Origin: Microbulbifer sp. MKSA007
Lineage (GTDB): Bacteria; Pseudomonadota; Gammaproteobacteria; Pseudomonadales; Cellvibrionaceae
Direction: 5' to 3'
Length of the DNA: 64,000 nt
Assembly (NCBI GenBank): GCA_032615215.1
Contig: CP128433.1
Location: forward strand, 4,572,501 to 4,636,500
In this document: positions 8,834-17,537 of the stretch, piece after piece
How the letters are laid out: every line of letters begins with the position of its first letter
How positions within the stretch are numbered: position 1 is the first letter of the stretch
Made by a program: the position numbers and the translations under genes
Notes under the pieces: generated by a model
What the model saw: only the letters and a program-made list of their open reading frames with translations
Told to the model about the DNA's origin: nothing
Database searches by the model: none

Positions 8834-10132
8834 ATGCCGAAACTTTCCACGTGGCTCTTCGCCTGGATTCTGTGCTGCTTATCCACTGTTGCAATGGCGC
8901 AAGGCTATGAAAAGCTCTACAGTGATTATCGCGGCAGCCTCTATCAAATTCGACTTATCGAAAAATCCTCCAATTCAAAAGCCGGCCTGGGGTCAGGCTT
9001 TCAAATCTCCCCCGATGGATTGATCGCCACCAATTACCACGTAGTGGCTCAAGCGGTTAGCGAGCCGGACGAGTACTCCCTGGAATATCTTGCAGTTAAT
9101 GGCACCCGGGGAAAATTAACTCTACTGGATATTGATGTGGTCAATGACCTGGCGCTGCTGCGCCAGGAGAAGCCGGGAGACGAATACCTGGAGTTGGCGA
9201 CAGACACCCCCAAAAAAGGGGAAACCATTGTCTCCTTGGGTAACCCATTGGACCTCGGCATGACCTTGATTCCCGGGACCTATAACGGTATTGCCGGCGG
9301 TAGCTTCTACGATCGTATTCACTTTGCCGGATCTATTAATCCGGGAATGAGCGGCGGGCCAGCGATCAATACCCAGGGGCAGGTAGTGGGCATTAATGTG
9401 GCGACTGCAGGCAACCAGGTTAGCTTCCTGGTACCAGTGGATAAGCTGTCGTCACTTTTAAAACACTACCGCGCTGAAGGCGGCACTCTCAACCTGAAGC
9501 AAGTAACTTATCAACAGCTTTTGGATAACCAGCAAAAAATTATCGACTCAATACTTAGGGCCGACTGGCAGCGTCGCGCCCTCGGTGAGGCCCAGGTTGT
9601 CGGTGAAATAATTCCAGCCATTAAATGCTGGGGAAACACCCAAGAGAGCGAAACCAATCCGATCAAGCGAATTGATAAAGGCTGCACCGGACAAGATGTT
9701 ATTTTCCTGTCCGACGACTTCAACACCGGGCGGGTAGAGTACGAATTTTTCTGGCTGCAAGCCGAGGATCTTCTGCCCGCGCGCTTTTATGCCGAGTACG
9801 AAGGGCAGATGGACTCCTTTTACCCAGGCAATAGCGCTGGAGAAGAAGATGTAACCAATTTCCGCTGCCAGCAAGGATTTACCTCTCAGGAGCGCGGCAA
9901 TGAAACCTCGGTATCGAAGCCGGATCGCAATCGCGAGCCCCTGATCGCGCGCACCAGCTACTGTGTCAGGCGCTACAAGGACTTTCCTGACCTCTACGAT
10001 ATTTTCTTCCTGAGCCTAAGTGTGGATCAGAAAAATCGCGCACTGGTCAGCCACTTTACCTTGTCCGGCTTTACCCAGGAGTCCGCCGACGCCTTTACTC
10101 AGAAGTTTACGAGCGAGATCCAATGGCCCTGA
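8834..10132 (+). CDS. Secreted/periplasmic trypsin-like serine protease (S1C-like)
   Basis: A signal peptide (about residues 1-22, cleavage after AMA-Q) leads into a chymotrypsin-fold protease like the Deg family. His is in TNYHVV, Asp in DVVNDLALLR, and Ser in the oxyanion motif NPGMSGGPA. The protease part ends near residue 210. The remaining ~220 residues contain several cysteines, carry no recognisable PDZ domain and are unfamiliar to me. No strong ribosome site precedes the ATG. The last codons overlap the start of the FHA-domain gene by 10 bp, so the two are probably co-translated and may act together at the envelope. Confidence 0.85.
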   Translation: MPKLSTWLFAWILCCLSTVAMAQGYEKLYSDYRGSLYQIRLIEKSSNSKAGLGSGFQISPDGLIATNYHVVAQAVSEPDEYSLEYLAVNGTRGKLTLLDIDVVNDLALLRQEKPGDEYLELATDTPKKGETIVSLGNPLDLGMTLIPGTYNGIAGGSFYDRIHFAGSINPGMSGGPAINTQGQVVGINVATAGNQVSFLVPVDKLSSLLKHYRAEGGTLNLKQVTYQQLLDNQQKIIDSILRADWQRRALGEAQVVGEIIPAIKCWGNTQESETNPIKRIDKGCTGQDVIFLSDDFNTGRVEYEFFWLQAEDLLPARFYAEYEGQMDSFYPGNSAGEEDVTNFRCQQGFTSQERGNETSVSKPDRNREPLIARTSYCVRRYKDFPDLYDIFFLSLSVDQKNRALVSHFTLSGFTQESADAFTQKFTSEIQWP

Positions 10133-11163
10133 TTATTGAAGAACTCAATCGCGCCCATCGGGTGCAGCTGCGCTACCGAATGGACGGGGATAAATTTACC
10201 CTGGGCCGCGCTTACGACAACGATGCAATTCTGGAGGACATCCATTCCGATGCCCACCATGCCGAAATCAAGCGGGGAGAGGACGGCCAGTACGTCTTAC
10301 ACGACCTCAATTCGACCAACGGCTGCCAGCTTTTGGGAAACCTGAAAGATAAGTCCGTTAAACCCGATACCATCGCTCAACACAGGATTTCCTCCGGTGA
10401 CTTGCTGCAGTGTGGGAAGTCACGCTTCCGGGTTTTCCATACGGATGACCCGGTACCTGAAGCTACCCCTCTCCATTCACTGGAAAACCTGTTTTCCAGC
10501 TTGTCCCACCCCCTGGGAGCAATACTGCTGCTGTTGTGTTTTGGCTTCGCCAGCGTACTGATGAGCTACCTCGGTTACGCCCGAAACTATCAATGGACTA
10601 TTGCCGTCAACATTCTTGCCACGGCCATAATTGGCATGGTGATTTACGCCGGAGTCTGGGCGTTTATCGGCAGGGTTGTCAGGCATGAAACGCACTTTTT
10701 CACCCATCTATCCATCGCCGCCATAGGTGCACTTACTTACACTTTTTGGGAATGGCTGAGGGGGCTAATCAATTTCAATTTTGCCATCGGCACTACTATT
10801 CAGGTCTTGGACTTCCTGGTACTCGCCATCATATTACCGGCAATGCTCTGGTCCGCCTGCTATTTGGCCACCAACCTCGCCAGAGGCTGGCGCTGGACAG
10901 TGGCACTGACACTGCCACTGGCATTCCTCGGCCTAGGTTTAGCTGAAAGCGTTAACAACATGGACGAATTCAGCGAGGTTCCGCCGATATCCACAGAGCT
11001 GAAATACGATAATATGCTGTTCCGCAACCCTGTTCCCATGCAGGAATTTATTGGAAATTCGGCCGACCTGTTTGATATCTCCATTAAGAAAAAAGAAACT
11101 AAAGAAGGCGCTGAAGGCTCTTCCAGCGACAATCAAAGTAGTACCGCAGAGGTAGAATCATGA
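10123..11163 (+). CDS. FHA-domain integral membrane protein
   Basis: The N-terminal ~105 residues form a forkhead-associated domain: LGR near residue 27, then the conserved H and the LNSTNG motif (DLNSTNGCQLLG). FHA domains bind phosphothreonine. Five or six hydrophobic segments follow (about residues 127-271), then a polar tail. It overlaps the protease gene by 10 bp and hisC by 4 bp (ATGA). Two Ser/Thr kinases are encoded 5 kb upstream; a phospho-dependent link is plausible but inferred. The protease-FHA pair may form an envelope signalling or stress module. Confidence 0.85.
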   Translation: MALIIEELNRAHRVQLRYRMDGDKFTLGRAYDNDAILEDIHSDAHHAEIKRGEDGQYVLHDLNSTNGCQLLGNLKDKSVKPDTIAQHRISSGDLLQCGKSRFRVFHTDDPVPEATPLHSLENLFSSLSHPLGAILLLLCFGFASVLMSYLGYARNYQWTIAVNILATAIIGMVIYAGVWAFIGRVVRHETHFFTHLSIAAIGALTYTFWEWLRGLINFNFAIGTTIQVLDFLVLAIILPAMLWSACYLATNLARGWRWTVALTLPLAFLGLGLAESVNNMDEFSEVPPISTELKYDNMLFRNPVPMQEFIGNSADLFDISIKKKETKEGAEGSSSDNQSSTAEVES

Positions 11164-12233
11164 GCAAGATTTATTGGAGCCCAGGGCTCGACCAGCTGGA
11201 ACCCTATACACCCGGGGAGCAGCCCAAGAGTGAAACCCTGATAAAGCTCAATACCAATGAGAACCCCTACCCTGCCTCTCCCGAAGCTTTAAAGCTCTTG
11301 GAGCAACACGACTTTGCCGATGCATTGCGCCGCTATCCCGACCCGGAGTCCTGTGAATTGCGCCGCGCTATTGCCGATAAGCACAATCTCTCTGCTGAGC
11401 AAGTATTTGTGGGCAATGGCTCCGATGAAGTGCTGGCTCTGAGTTTTTACAGTTTTTTCCGCCGCAGCGAGCCCCTGCTATTTCCGGATATCACCTACAG
11501 TTTCTACCCAGTTTATTGCCAGCTCTTCAATATCAAAAGCCGCACTGTTCCCCTGCACGGTGATTTCTCTATCCAGCTTGAGGACTATGCAGCCCCTGCA
11601 GCCGGTGTAATTATTCCCAACCCCAATGCACCCACGGGACGGTACCTGCCGCTAGAGCAAATTGAACAGCTCTTGCGCTCACAGCCTGAAAGAGTGGTGG
11701 TTATTGATGAGGCCTATATCGATTTTGGCGGACAGAGTGCAGCAACACTCATCGATCGCTACCCCAACCTGTTGGTGATACACACACTGTCAAAGTCCTA
11801 TGCCCTCGCAGGGCTTCGCCTCGGCTTTGCCATGGGGCAGAAGCACCTGATTGAAGGATTGCTAAGAGCCAAGAACTCCTTTAACTCCTACCCCATTGAT
11901 GCCATTGCCCAGCGTGTGGCCGCTGCAGCGATCCGCGATACCGCCTGGCACAGCGACAATTGCGGCAAGGTCATCGCCACCCGGGAGCGCTGTGAGCGGG
12001 CGCTTACAGACCTGGGGTTCGAAGTGATTCCCTCCCAAGCCAATTTCCTTCTGACCAAACCACCGGAGCCCGGCGCAGAAGCCCTATATCTGGCACTGCG
12101 GGAGCGTAATATTCTCGTGCGTTACTTCAACAAGCCCCGGATCAGTGAGTACTTGCGTATCTCTATTGGCACCGATGAGGAAATGGAGCAGCTGATAAGG
12201 AACTGCAAAGAGATACTTGCGTCACAGAGCTAG
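11160..12233 (+). CDS. hisC: Histidinol-phosphate aminotransferase
   Basis: A PLP enzyme of fold type I that converts imidazole acetol-phosphate to histidinol phosphate with glutamate as amino donor. At 357 residues it has normal length. The N-terminal NTNENPYPASP motif, the Asp/Tyr segment VIDEAYIDFGG and the PLP lysine K212 in SKSYALAGLRLGF are typical of HisC. It overlaps the FHA gene by ATGA, which is an unusual context, since no other his gene is nearby. A GTCGGGCGCCAC...GGTGGCCCGAC hairpin follows the stop and may end the transcript. Confidence 0.9.
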   Translation: MSKIYWSPGLDQLEPYTPGEQPKSETLIKLNTNENPYPASPEALKLLEQHDFADALRRYPDPESCELRRAIADKHNLSAEQVFVGNGSDEVLALSFYSFFRRSEPLLFPDITYSFYPVYCQLFNIKSRTVPLHGDFSIQLEDYAAPAAGVIIPNPNAPTGRYLPLEQIEQLLRSQPERVVVIDEAYIDFGGQSAATLIDRYPNLLVIHTLSKSYALAGLRLGFAMGQKHLIEGLLRAKNSFNSYPIDAIAQRVAAAAIRDTAWHSDNCGKVIATRERCERALTDLGFEVIPSQANFLLTKPPEPGAEALYLALRERNILVRYFNKPRISEYLRISIGTDEEMEQLIRNCKEILASQS

Positions 12234-12309
12234 CACTCTGTCTGTCTATACTCGTCGGGCGCCACTTGAGGTGGCCCGACAACTGTGACTTATTGGTATC
12301 CAGGGACCT

Positions 12310-13251
12310 ATGCACCCGAAAGCTCAAAATTCAGTATCCACTACCGAGGCCGTCAGCCCCTTTAAAGCGGGATTTTTACGGCAATTAACCCACACCCTGA
12401 TTCTCACCTCGGCCCTAGCGAGCGGCGCCGCAAGTGCCAACGACTGGGATAAGGTCGAAGGGCCCAGTGCACAGACACCATCGAGTATTGGCACCTACAC
12501 CAATGGCTGCCTGAGTGGCGGGGAGACCCTGCCATTGAGGGGAGAGGGCTATCAGTTGGTGAGGACTGGCCGCGATCGACATTTTGCCCACCCCCAGACC
12601 ATTAACTTCCTAAAGGAGTTTTCCCAGAGCGTGGCGCAGAAAGATCTGGGCAGAATCCAGATCGGTGACATGTCTATGGCTCGAGGGGGCCCTTTCGGCA
12701 GTGGTGGGCACAACAGCCACCAAACCGGCCTGGACGTAGACATCTGGTATTCCCAGGATCGGCGAGCCGCAGAGCGTCCCCTCACCCCGTGGGAGCGTGA
12801 TAATATTTCTGCTGTTGCCTTGGCTGATGAGCGCAAACACCGCCTAATCCCTGAAAACTGGGACGACCGGGTTCCCAAAATCCTGCGCTTGGCCTCAGAG
12901 GACCAGCGGGTCGAACGAATTTTTGTACACCCGACCATCAAGCGCCACCTGTGCGAAATATCCGGCGAAGATAACGAGTGGCTGCGCAAAGTGCGCCCCT
13001 GGTGGGGGCACAATTACCATTTTCATGTACGCCTGGCGTGCCCAGAGGGAAGCACCAACTGTAAGCCCCAGGCTCCGGTGACCACTGCAGCCTGTGGCAG
13101 TGACTTGGATTGGTGGTTTAGCGATGACTTCTATGCAATTCTCAATGGCACTAAACCCCAGCCGAAACAGAAAAAGCCGAAACCAAAGACCTTGCCCCAA
13201 CAGTGCGAACAGGTATTAACCGCACCTTCGGCAGGCACTACGACGGAATAA
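12310..13251 (+). CDS. mepA: Penicillin-insensitive murein endopeptidase (M74)
   Basis: A periplasmic LAS-type metallopeptidase that cuts D-Ala-mDAP cross-links in peptidoglycan. Zinc-ligand motifs are visible: HNSHQTGLDVDIW (His and Asp) and the C-terminal HNYHFHVRLACP. A signal sequence ends near residue 38 (GAASA-ND), after a rather long polar N-terminus. AGGGACCT precedes the ATG. The C-terminal ~25 residues are Lys/Pro-rich. A D-Ala-D-Ala ligase gene starts 4 bp after the stop, which suggests a small cell-wall operon. Confidence 0.9.
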   Translation: MHPKAQNSVSTTEAVSPFKAGFLRQLTHTLILTSALASGAASANDWDKVEGPSAQTPSSIGTYTNGCLSGGETLPLRGEGYQLVRTGRDRHFAHPQTINFLKEFSQSVAQKDLGRIQIGDMSMARGGPFGSGGHNSHQTGLDVDIWYSQDRRAAERPLTPWERDNISAVALADERKHRLIPENWDDRVPKILRLASEDQRVERIFVHPTIKRHLCEISGEDNEWLRKVRPWWGHNYHFHVRLACPEGSTNCKPQAPVTTAACGSDLDWWFSDDFYAILNGTKPQPKQKKPKPKTLPQQCEQVLTAPSAGTTTE

Positions 13252-13255
13252 TTTT

Positions 13256-14266
13256 ATGATTAACACCTTGCTTATCTGCGGCGGTGGCGGCAGCGAGCAC
13301 GACGTATCCCTCAGAACTGCTGATTTTATCGAGGACAAGTTGTCAGCGGCAGAGGACATCGCCCTATTGCGGGTGGAAATGGATAGCAGTGGCTGCCTTA
13401 CCGACAGCCAGGGCCGGGTTTACCATATCTTTTACGATCGCAAAATTCGCGATGAAGAAGGTAACTCCTGGGATGTGGACTACGTAATTCCTGCAATTCA
13501 CGGCTACCCGGGAGAGACTGGCGATTTGCAGTCGCAACTGGATATGTTCGGCATCCCCTATTTCGGCTCTGCACCTGAGCCCAGCAAAATCTGCTTTAAC
13601 AAAATTAAAACCAAGATGTGGCTCAGCGCTCTGGGTATTGAAAACACACCTTACGAGTTTTTGCACAGCACTGAAGTCGAGGAACTACAAAAAGCTCACG
13701 ATGCCCTGGAGAACTGGGGCGAGGTATTTGTAAAAGCCTCCAATCAGGGATCTTCCGTAGGTTGCTTTAAGGTCCGTGACAAAGAGGGCTTAGAGGCCGC
13801 GATCGAAGACGCCTTTAAACTCTCCCCTTATGTGCTGATAGAAAAAGCATTGAAAGCCAGAGAGCTGGAAGTTGCGGTTTACCACTACAACGATGATGTC
13901 ATCGCAACCCGCCCGGGAGAAGTACGCGCCCCAACAGATACTTTTTACACTTATAAGGAAAAGTATGCCGAGGGCAGCCGCGCGGTCACCTTTATCGAAG
14001 CTGCTGATCTTCACGAAGAACAGCTTCAATGGATAGCCGAAGTATCCCTGCGCACTTTCAAGGCCCTAAAGCTTAAGGATTTGTCCCGCATAGACTTTTT
14101 CCTGACAGAGACCGGCGAACTCTACCTCAATGAGGTCAATACTTTTCCCGGTATGACCCCAAACTCCATGTTCCCCAAAATGATGGAAAACCACGGGCAC
14201 AATTTCACCGAATACCTGGCCGGTCTGATCCGCTCTGCGGTATCTTCACCTAACGACAAGACATAA
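13256..14266 (+). CDS. D-alanine--D-alanine ligase family ATP-grasp enzyme
   Basis: An ATP-grasp ligase of 336 residues. The N-terminal GGGGSEHDVS motif, the IHGYPGETGDLQS segment, the LIEKAL ATP-grasp region and the C-terminal NEVNTFPGMTPNSMFPK are those of D-Ala-D-Ala ligases, which make the terminal dipeptide of peptidoglycan precursors. It sits directly behind mepA and is followed by a strong terminator. It is outside any mur-fts cluster, so it may be a second, Ddl-like ligase rather than the housekeeping DdlB. Confidence 0.85.
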   Translation: MINTLLICGGGGSEHDVSLRTADFIEDKLSAAEDIALLRVEMDSSGCLTDSQGRVYHIFYDRKIRDEEGNSWDVDYVIPAIHGYPGETGDLQSQLDMFGIPYFGSAPEPSKICFNKIKTKMWLSALGIENTPYEFLHSTEVEELQKAHDALENWGEVFVKASNQGSSVGCFKVRDKEGLEAAIEDAFKLSPYVLIEKALKARELEVAVYHYNDDVIATRPGEVRAPTDTFYTYKEKYAEGSRAVTFIEAADLHEEQLQWIAEVSLRTFKALKLKDLSRIDFFLTETGELYLNEVNTFPGMTPNSMFPKMMENHGHNFTEYLAGLIRSAVSSPNDKT

Positions 14267-14268
14267 TT

Positions 14269-14299
14269 AAAAGGGGCCTGTTGGCCCCTTTTCTTTTTT
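14269..14299 (+). terminator. Rho-independent terminator
   Basis: The stem AAAAGGGGCC / GGCCCCTTTT with a 4-nt loop is followed by CTTTTTT. It starts 3 bp after the ligase stop codon. Confidence 0.9.
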
Positions 14300-14319
14300 G
14301 CTCATTTCGATCCGACGGG

Positions 14320-14889
14320 CTAGTGCAACAACCACCCCTGTTGACGTCGCCGTGAAAACTGGCCGCGCAGAAACTCCATCTGATCGCCGCGAATCCGCTC
14401 ACTGTTAATCAGGGCAAGGTATTCAGCTGCATTGGGACAGAAGGGCAAGGCCAACAGCTCCATGTCGATATTTTCCAATAGTTGATTGCCCTTATGCTGG
14501 TTACAGCGCCTGCAGGCCGCGACCACATTTTCCCAGGAATCAACTCCGCCTTTGGAAACAGGAATAACATGGTCCCGTGTCAAATCCACACTTTTAAAGA
14601 AATTACCGCAATAAAGACAAGTATGGGAATCGCGAAAAAACAGTGCTCGATTTGTTAGGGGTGGGCGCCGGCGCGGACGGGCCATACGTGCACCGCCACA
14701 GGCGATAATAGCGGCCAGATCGAGGCTGGAACGATCGCCATTGCGATTAAAGCCTCCTCTCACCCGCTGGACAACACCTCCCAGCGACCATGTAACCAGC
14801 TCCCGCACGTACAAACAGGATGCCTCTTGCCAACTCAGCCACTCCAGCGGTTGACCCGCCAGATTTAAACGCAATATTCTCGCGTGCAT
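14320..14889 (-). CDS. HNH endonuclease family protein
   Basis: A 189-residue protein with a C-terminal HNH nuclease fold: CLYCG and CRRCN form the zinc knuckles, with DHVIPVSKGG and ENVVAAC between them. The N-terminal half (LNLAGQPLEWLSWQEA) is the usual lead of a widespread bacterial HNH group whose role is not well defined. GGAGGCGAGGTT precedes the ATG. It stands alone and faces the mepA-ligase unit. Nothing nearby indicates restriction or mobility, so it is more likely a housekeeping or DNA-repair type nuclease than a mobile element. Confidence 0.85.
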   Translation of the reverse strand: MHARILRLNLAGQPLEWLSWQEASCLYVRELVTWSLGGVVQRVRGGFNRNGDRSSLDLAAIIACGGARMARPRRRPPLTNRALFFRDSHTCLYCGNFFKSVDLTRDHVIPVSKGGVDSWENVVAACRRCNQHKGNQLLENIDMELLALPFCPNAAEYLALINSERIRGDQMEFLRGQFSRRRQQGWLLH

Positions 14890-15684
14890 AACCTCGCCTC
14901 CCCACAGTCGAATAGAACAAGGCAGCCCCGGAACTGTTTCCGTGTAATCACAACGGTTTTTATAAAGAAGAAAAAAGAAGTTTTGGAGTGACAGATCGAA
15001 GGGACTGGATGACGATGACAGAAGCTGGCGCGATTCGCAGCATTAGAAAAAACTGCCACCTTCGAAAGTAAAAGCTTGCTCCCAGACAAGATGGAGGAGT
15101 CTGAAAGCTTTTTTACCAACGAAAATACAGATGCCCACAGGCGTAGTTTTGCCTTGGGTAATACGGGCACTTCTGCTGGTAGATTACTGAATGCGCCACC
15201 CTCCGCCGGCCCATGGGTAATTTGGCCGGCCTATCAACATTAAAGCGGATAACTATTACAAATTCCAGGCAGCGACATGCCGCTGATGGAATAACAGCAA
15301 ATTACAAAAGAAAGGTGTAAATTGTAGAAAGCGTTGCAGGCAGCAACAGGCAGGTTAAAGCAGAATGTAAAACACCGCCCAGGCAATCCGGCCCGGGCGG
15401 TGCGTCTCACAGGATGGTGCCCATATCCCTAGGGCGAGCGGCGCAATCCATTTATCCATTGCCGCAGTAGTGCAGTCCCTTTCGCGTCCTTGCAAGTTAA
15501 TTATGGACATCAAGGGAGAAAAAGTAGGGGAAATCTGCTGAATTTTGTGTAAGAGATATCTCACAAACTGAGTTACCTGTTACAAAAGGGAGGGAAGACA
15601 GGAAATTAATCCCGTGTTAACTATAGGGGTAAATAGATAAGCGCGGCAACTATAAACATCTTTATTTCAAGTTCAATCGATACC
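14890..15684. other. Gene-free region with several hairpins
   Basis: No convincing gene in 795 bp. Structures seen: (1) 15070-15114, AAAAGCTT/AAGCTTTT enclosing CAGAC/GTCTG and ending in a T run, terminator-like on the plus strand; (2) GCCGGCC/GGCCGGC near 15206-15231; (3) about 15372-15403, CACCGCCC/GGGCGGTG, which on the minus strand is followed by TTTTAC and so is terminator-like leftward; (4) a GCGG.GCAAT/ATTGC.CGC hairpin near 15438-15470. Items 3 and 4 together could belong to a leftward small RNA. The right end must hold the promoter of the sorbosone-dehydrogenase-like gene, and the left end that of the HNH gene. Confidence 0.4.
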
Positions 15685-17172
15685 ATGAAGAAAACGTTGA
15701 AATATACGCTAATATTTTTTATCGCCCTCGGCGCGGTGCTTTCTACCGCCTTAGCCACCTTTAAATCCAGCGTCAGCGTGCCTTGGCGCCAGCTGGTCGG
15801 TGGTGTCAAAACAACAGAAAAAGAAGTGACAGGCCGGCTGACCGCAGCAAATGGATACTCGGTCCAGTTATTTGCAGGGGATGTTCCCGGCGCACGCTGG
15901 CTCACAGTGACCCGCAATGGAGACATCATCGTCTCTCAGCCTAAACATGGCAAAGTTTCACTTTTATTACAAGATAAAGACGGCGACGGCCGCAGTGACG
16001 GGCAAAAGACCCTTATTGATAATCTTCAACGGCCCCACGGATTATTGCTACACGACGGCTGGTTATATATTGCCGAAAGTGACGCAGTTGGACGGGTTCC
16101 CTTTGATCATTCTGATGGGCGACTCGCTGGGCGCTACCAGAGAATTATTGAAAATCTTGAGGACGATGGACACTGGACAAAAACTATTGATATGAGTCCC
16201 GATGGATGGCTTTTTCTCAGCAGTGGTTCCAGCTGCAACGTTTGTATTGAAAAAGATCCTCGCCGCGCAACCATCATGAGAATGAAACCAAACGGAGATA
16301 ATTTTGAAATATACGCCACCGGCCTGCGTAATAGTGTGGGGTTCGATTGGTCTCCAAAAGATGGCGGACTTTACGCAACAGATAATGGCCGCGATTGGCT
16401 CGGCGACAACTTGCCGCCAGATGAGCTCAACCTGATTCGCAAAGACCAATTCTACGGATGGCCCTACGCTTACGGTGACCGGGTTCCCGATCCGGATCTT
16501 GGGGTGGATGCAAGCCCTGAAATCCAGCAAAAGATTGCTGACTCAATTCCTGCTGTGTACGAATTTCGCGCTCACAACGCGCCACTCGGGATTAAATTTT
16601 TGCGCAGTGTGGAACAGCCTAAGGATTATCGCCATGCAGCGCTGGTCGCCCTGCACGGCTCGTGGAACCGCAGCGTGAAAGATGGTTATAAAGTTGTCTC
16701 CCTGCACTGGAGTAACGACGGGGAAATTCAACAGAGGGATTTCCTGTGGGGATTTCTCAGTAATGACCGCCAAACGGTTTACGGCCGCCCTGTCGCCATC
16801 GCCGAGGATAAACTGGGCAACATCTATATTTCCGATGACTACGCCGGTGCAGTTTATCGTGTGAGCCAAGGGACCCCTCGCCAAGCTGTATTGACAACAC
16901 AGCAGCCACAACTGCAAAAAACATCCACGGCCAACGCGCTTTCAATAGATGCCGAGGTGGTGCAACTGGGCGCGCAGCTCTATCGGTCTAACGATTGTGC
17001 CCACTGCCATCAGGCCCAGTTTCCCCTGCGCAACCTGTCCGCTAAATACACAGCGCAGACCCTGGCTGACTACTTCGATGCCCCAACACCACCAATGCCT
17101 AACTACAACTTTACGGCGGTGCAGAAAAAAGCCCTGGCGCACTATCTATTATCCCAAGAGTCGAGCCTCTAG
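15685..17172 (+). CDS. L-sorbosone/glucose dehydrogenase-like beta-propeller with C-terminal cytochrome c domain
   Basis: An N-terminal hydrophobic anchor or signal (residues 5-25) is followed by a six-bladed propeller typical of PQQ-dependent sugar dehydrogenases of the GDH/sorbosone family. Segments such as RPHGLLLHDGWLYIAE, GLRNSVGFDWSP and NRSVKDGYKV are visible. The C-terminus has one haem c site, C438-A-H-C441-H442, with a likely Met axial ligand in MPNYN. It is probably a periplasmic or membrane-anchored quinohaemoprotein passing electrons to the respiratory chain. The substrate is unknown. No clear ribosome site precedes the ATG. Confidence 0.85.
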   Translation: MKKTLKYTLIFFIALGAVLSTALATFKSSVSVPWRQLVGGVKTTEKEVTGRLTAANGYSVQLFAGDVPGARWLTVTRNGDIIVSQPKHGKVSLLLQDKDGDGRSDGQKTLIDNLQRPHGLLLHDGWLYIAESDAVGRVPFDHSDGRLAGRYQRIIENLEDDGHWTKTIDMSPDGWLFLSSGSSCNVCIEKDPRRATIMRMKPNGDNFEIYATGLRNSVGFDWSPKDGGLYATDNGRDWLGDNLPPDELNLIRKDQFYGWPYAYGDRVPDPDLGVDASPEIQQKIADSIPAVYEFRAHNAPLGIKFLRSVEQPKDYRHAALVALHGSWNRSVKDGYKVVSLHWSNDGEIQQRDFLWGFLSNDRQTVYGRPVAIAEDKLGNIYISDDYAGAVYRVSQGTPRQAVLTTQQPQLQKTSTANALSIDAEVVQLGAQLYRSNDCAHCHQAQFPLRNLSAKYTAQTLADYFDAPTPPMPNYNFTAVQKKALAHYLLSQESSL

Positions 17173-17282
17173 GAATTGCACGCCTAAACGACACTGAGAA
17201 GAGGCTCCCGGATGAGGGGGCCATGGAATTGACCCCCGCAGCGCCAGCCGCTAAGGTTGCCCCGCAATTAAGAGGCGATGCT

Positions 17283-17537
17283 ATGGCGGCAAAGAAAAAA
17301 ACAGCAACTTTTGAAGAGAGTCTCGAGGCGTTAGAACAGCTGGTTGAGCGACTCGAAGGCGGAGATCTCCCATTGGAGGAGGCTCTCGCTGATTTCGAAA
17401 AGGGAGTGAAACTCACCCGGGAGTGCCAACAGAAGCTCGCCAAAGCCGAGCAGAAAGTGAAGCTGTTAATTGAAGAGAGCGGCAATATCCGCGAGCTCCC
17501 CTTTGATGCCGACGACAACTCCGGGGACCCAGTTTAA
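17283..17537 (+). CDS. xseB: Exodeoxyribonuclease VII small subunit
   Basis: An 84-residue partner of XseA in exonuclease VII, which degrades single-stranded DNA. The core FEESLEALEQLVERLE and the GDLPLEEALADFEKGV stretch are diagnostic. A longer open frame begins at 17223, but AAGAGGCG sits just before the ATG at 17283 and the resulting length fits the family. It lies immediately upstream of ispA (the stop abuts the next start codon), the standard xseB-ispA-dxs order of gammaproteobacteria. Confidence 0.93.
   Translation: MAAKKKTATFEESLEALEQLVERLEGGDLPLEEALADFEKGVKLTRECQQKLAKAEQKVKLLIEESGNIRELPFDADDNSGDPV

Noticed and set aside
14865..15170. 101-codon minus-strand frame upstream of and overlapping the HNH gene start
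   Set aside because: Cys/Phe-rich, no family features, no ribosome site; treated as spacer.
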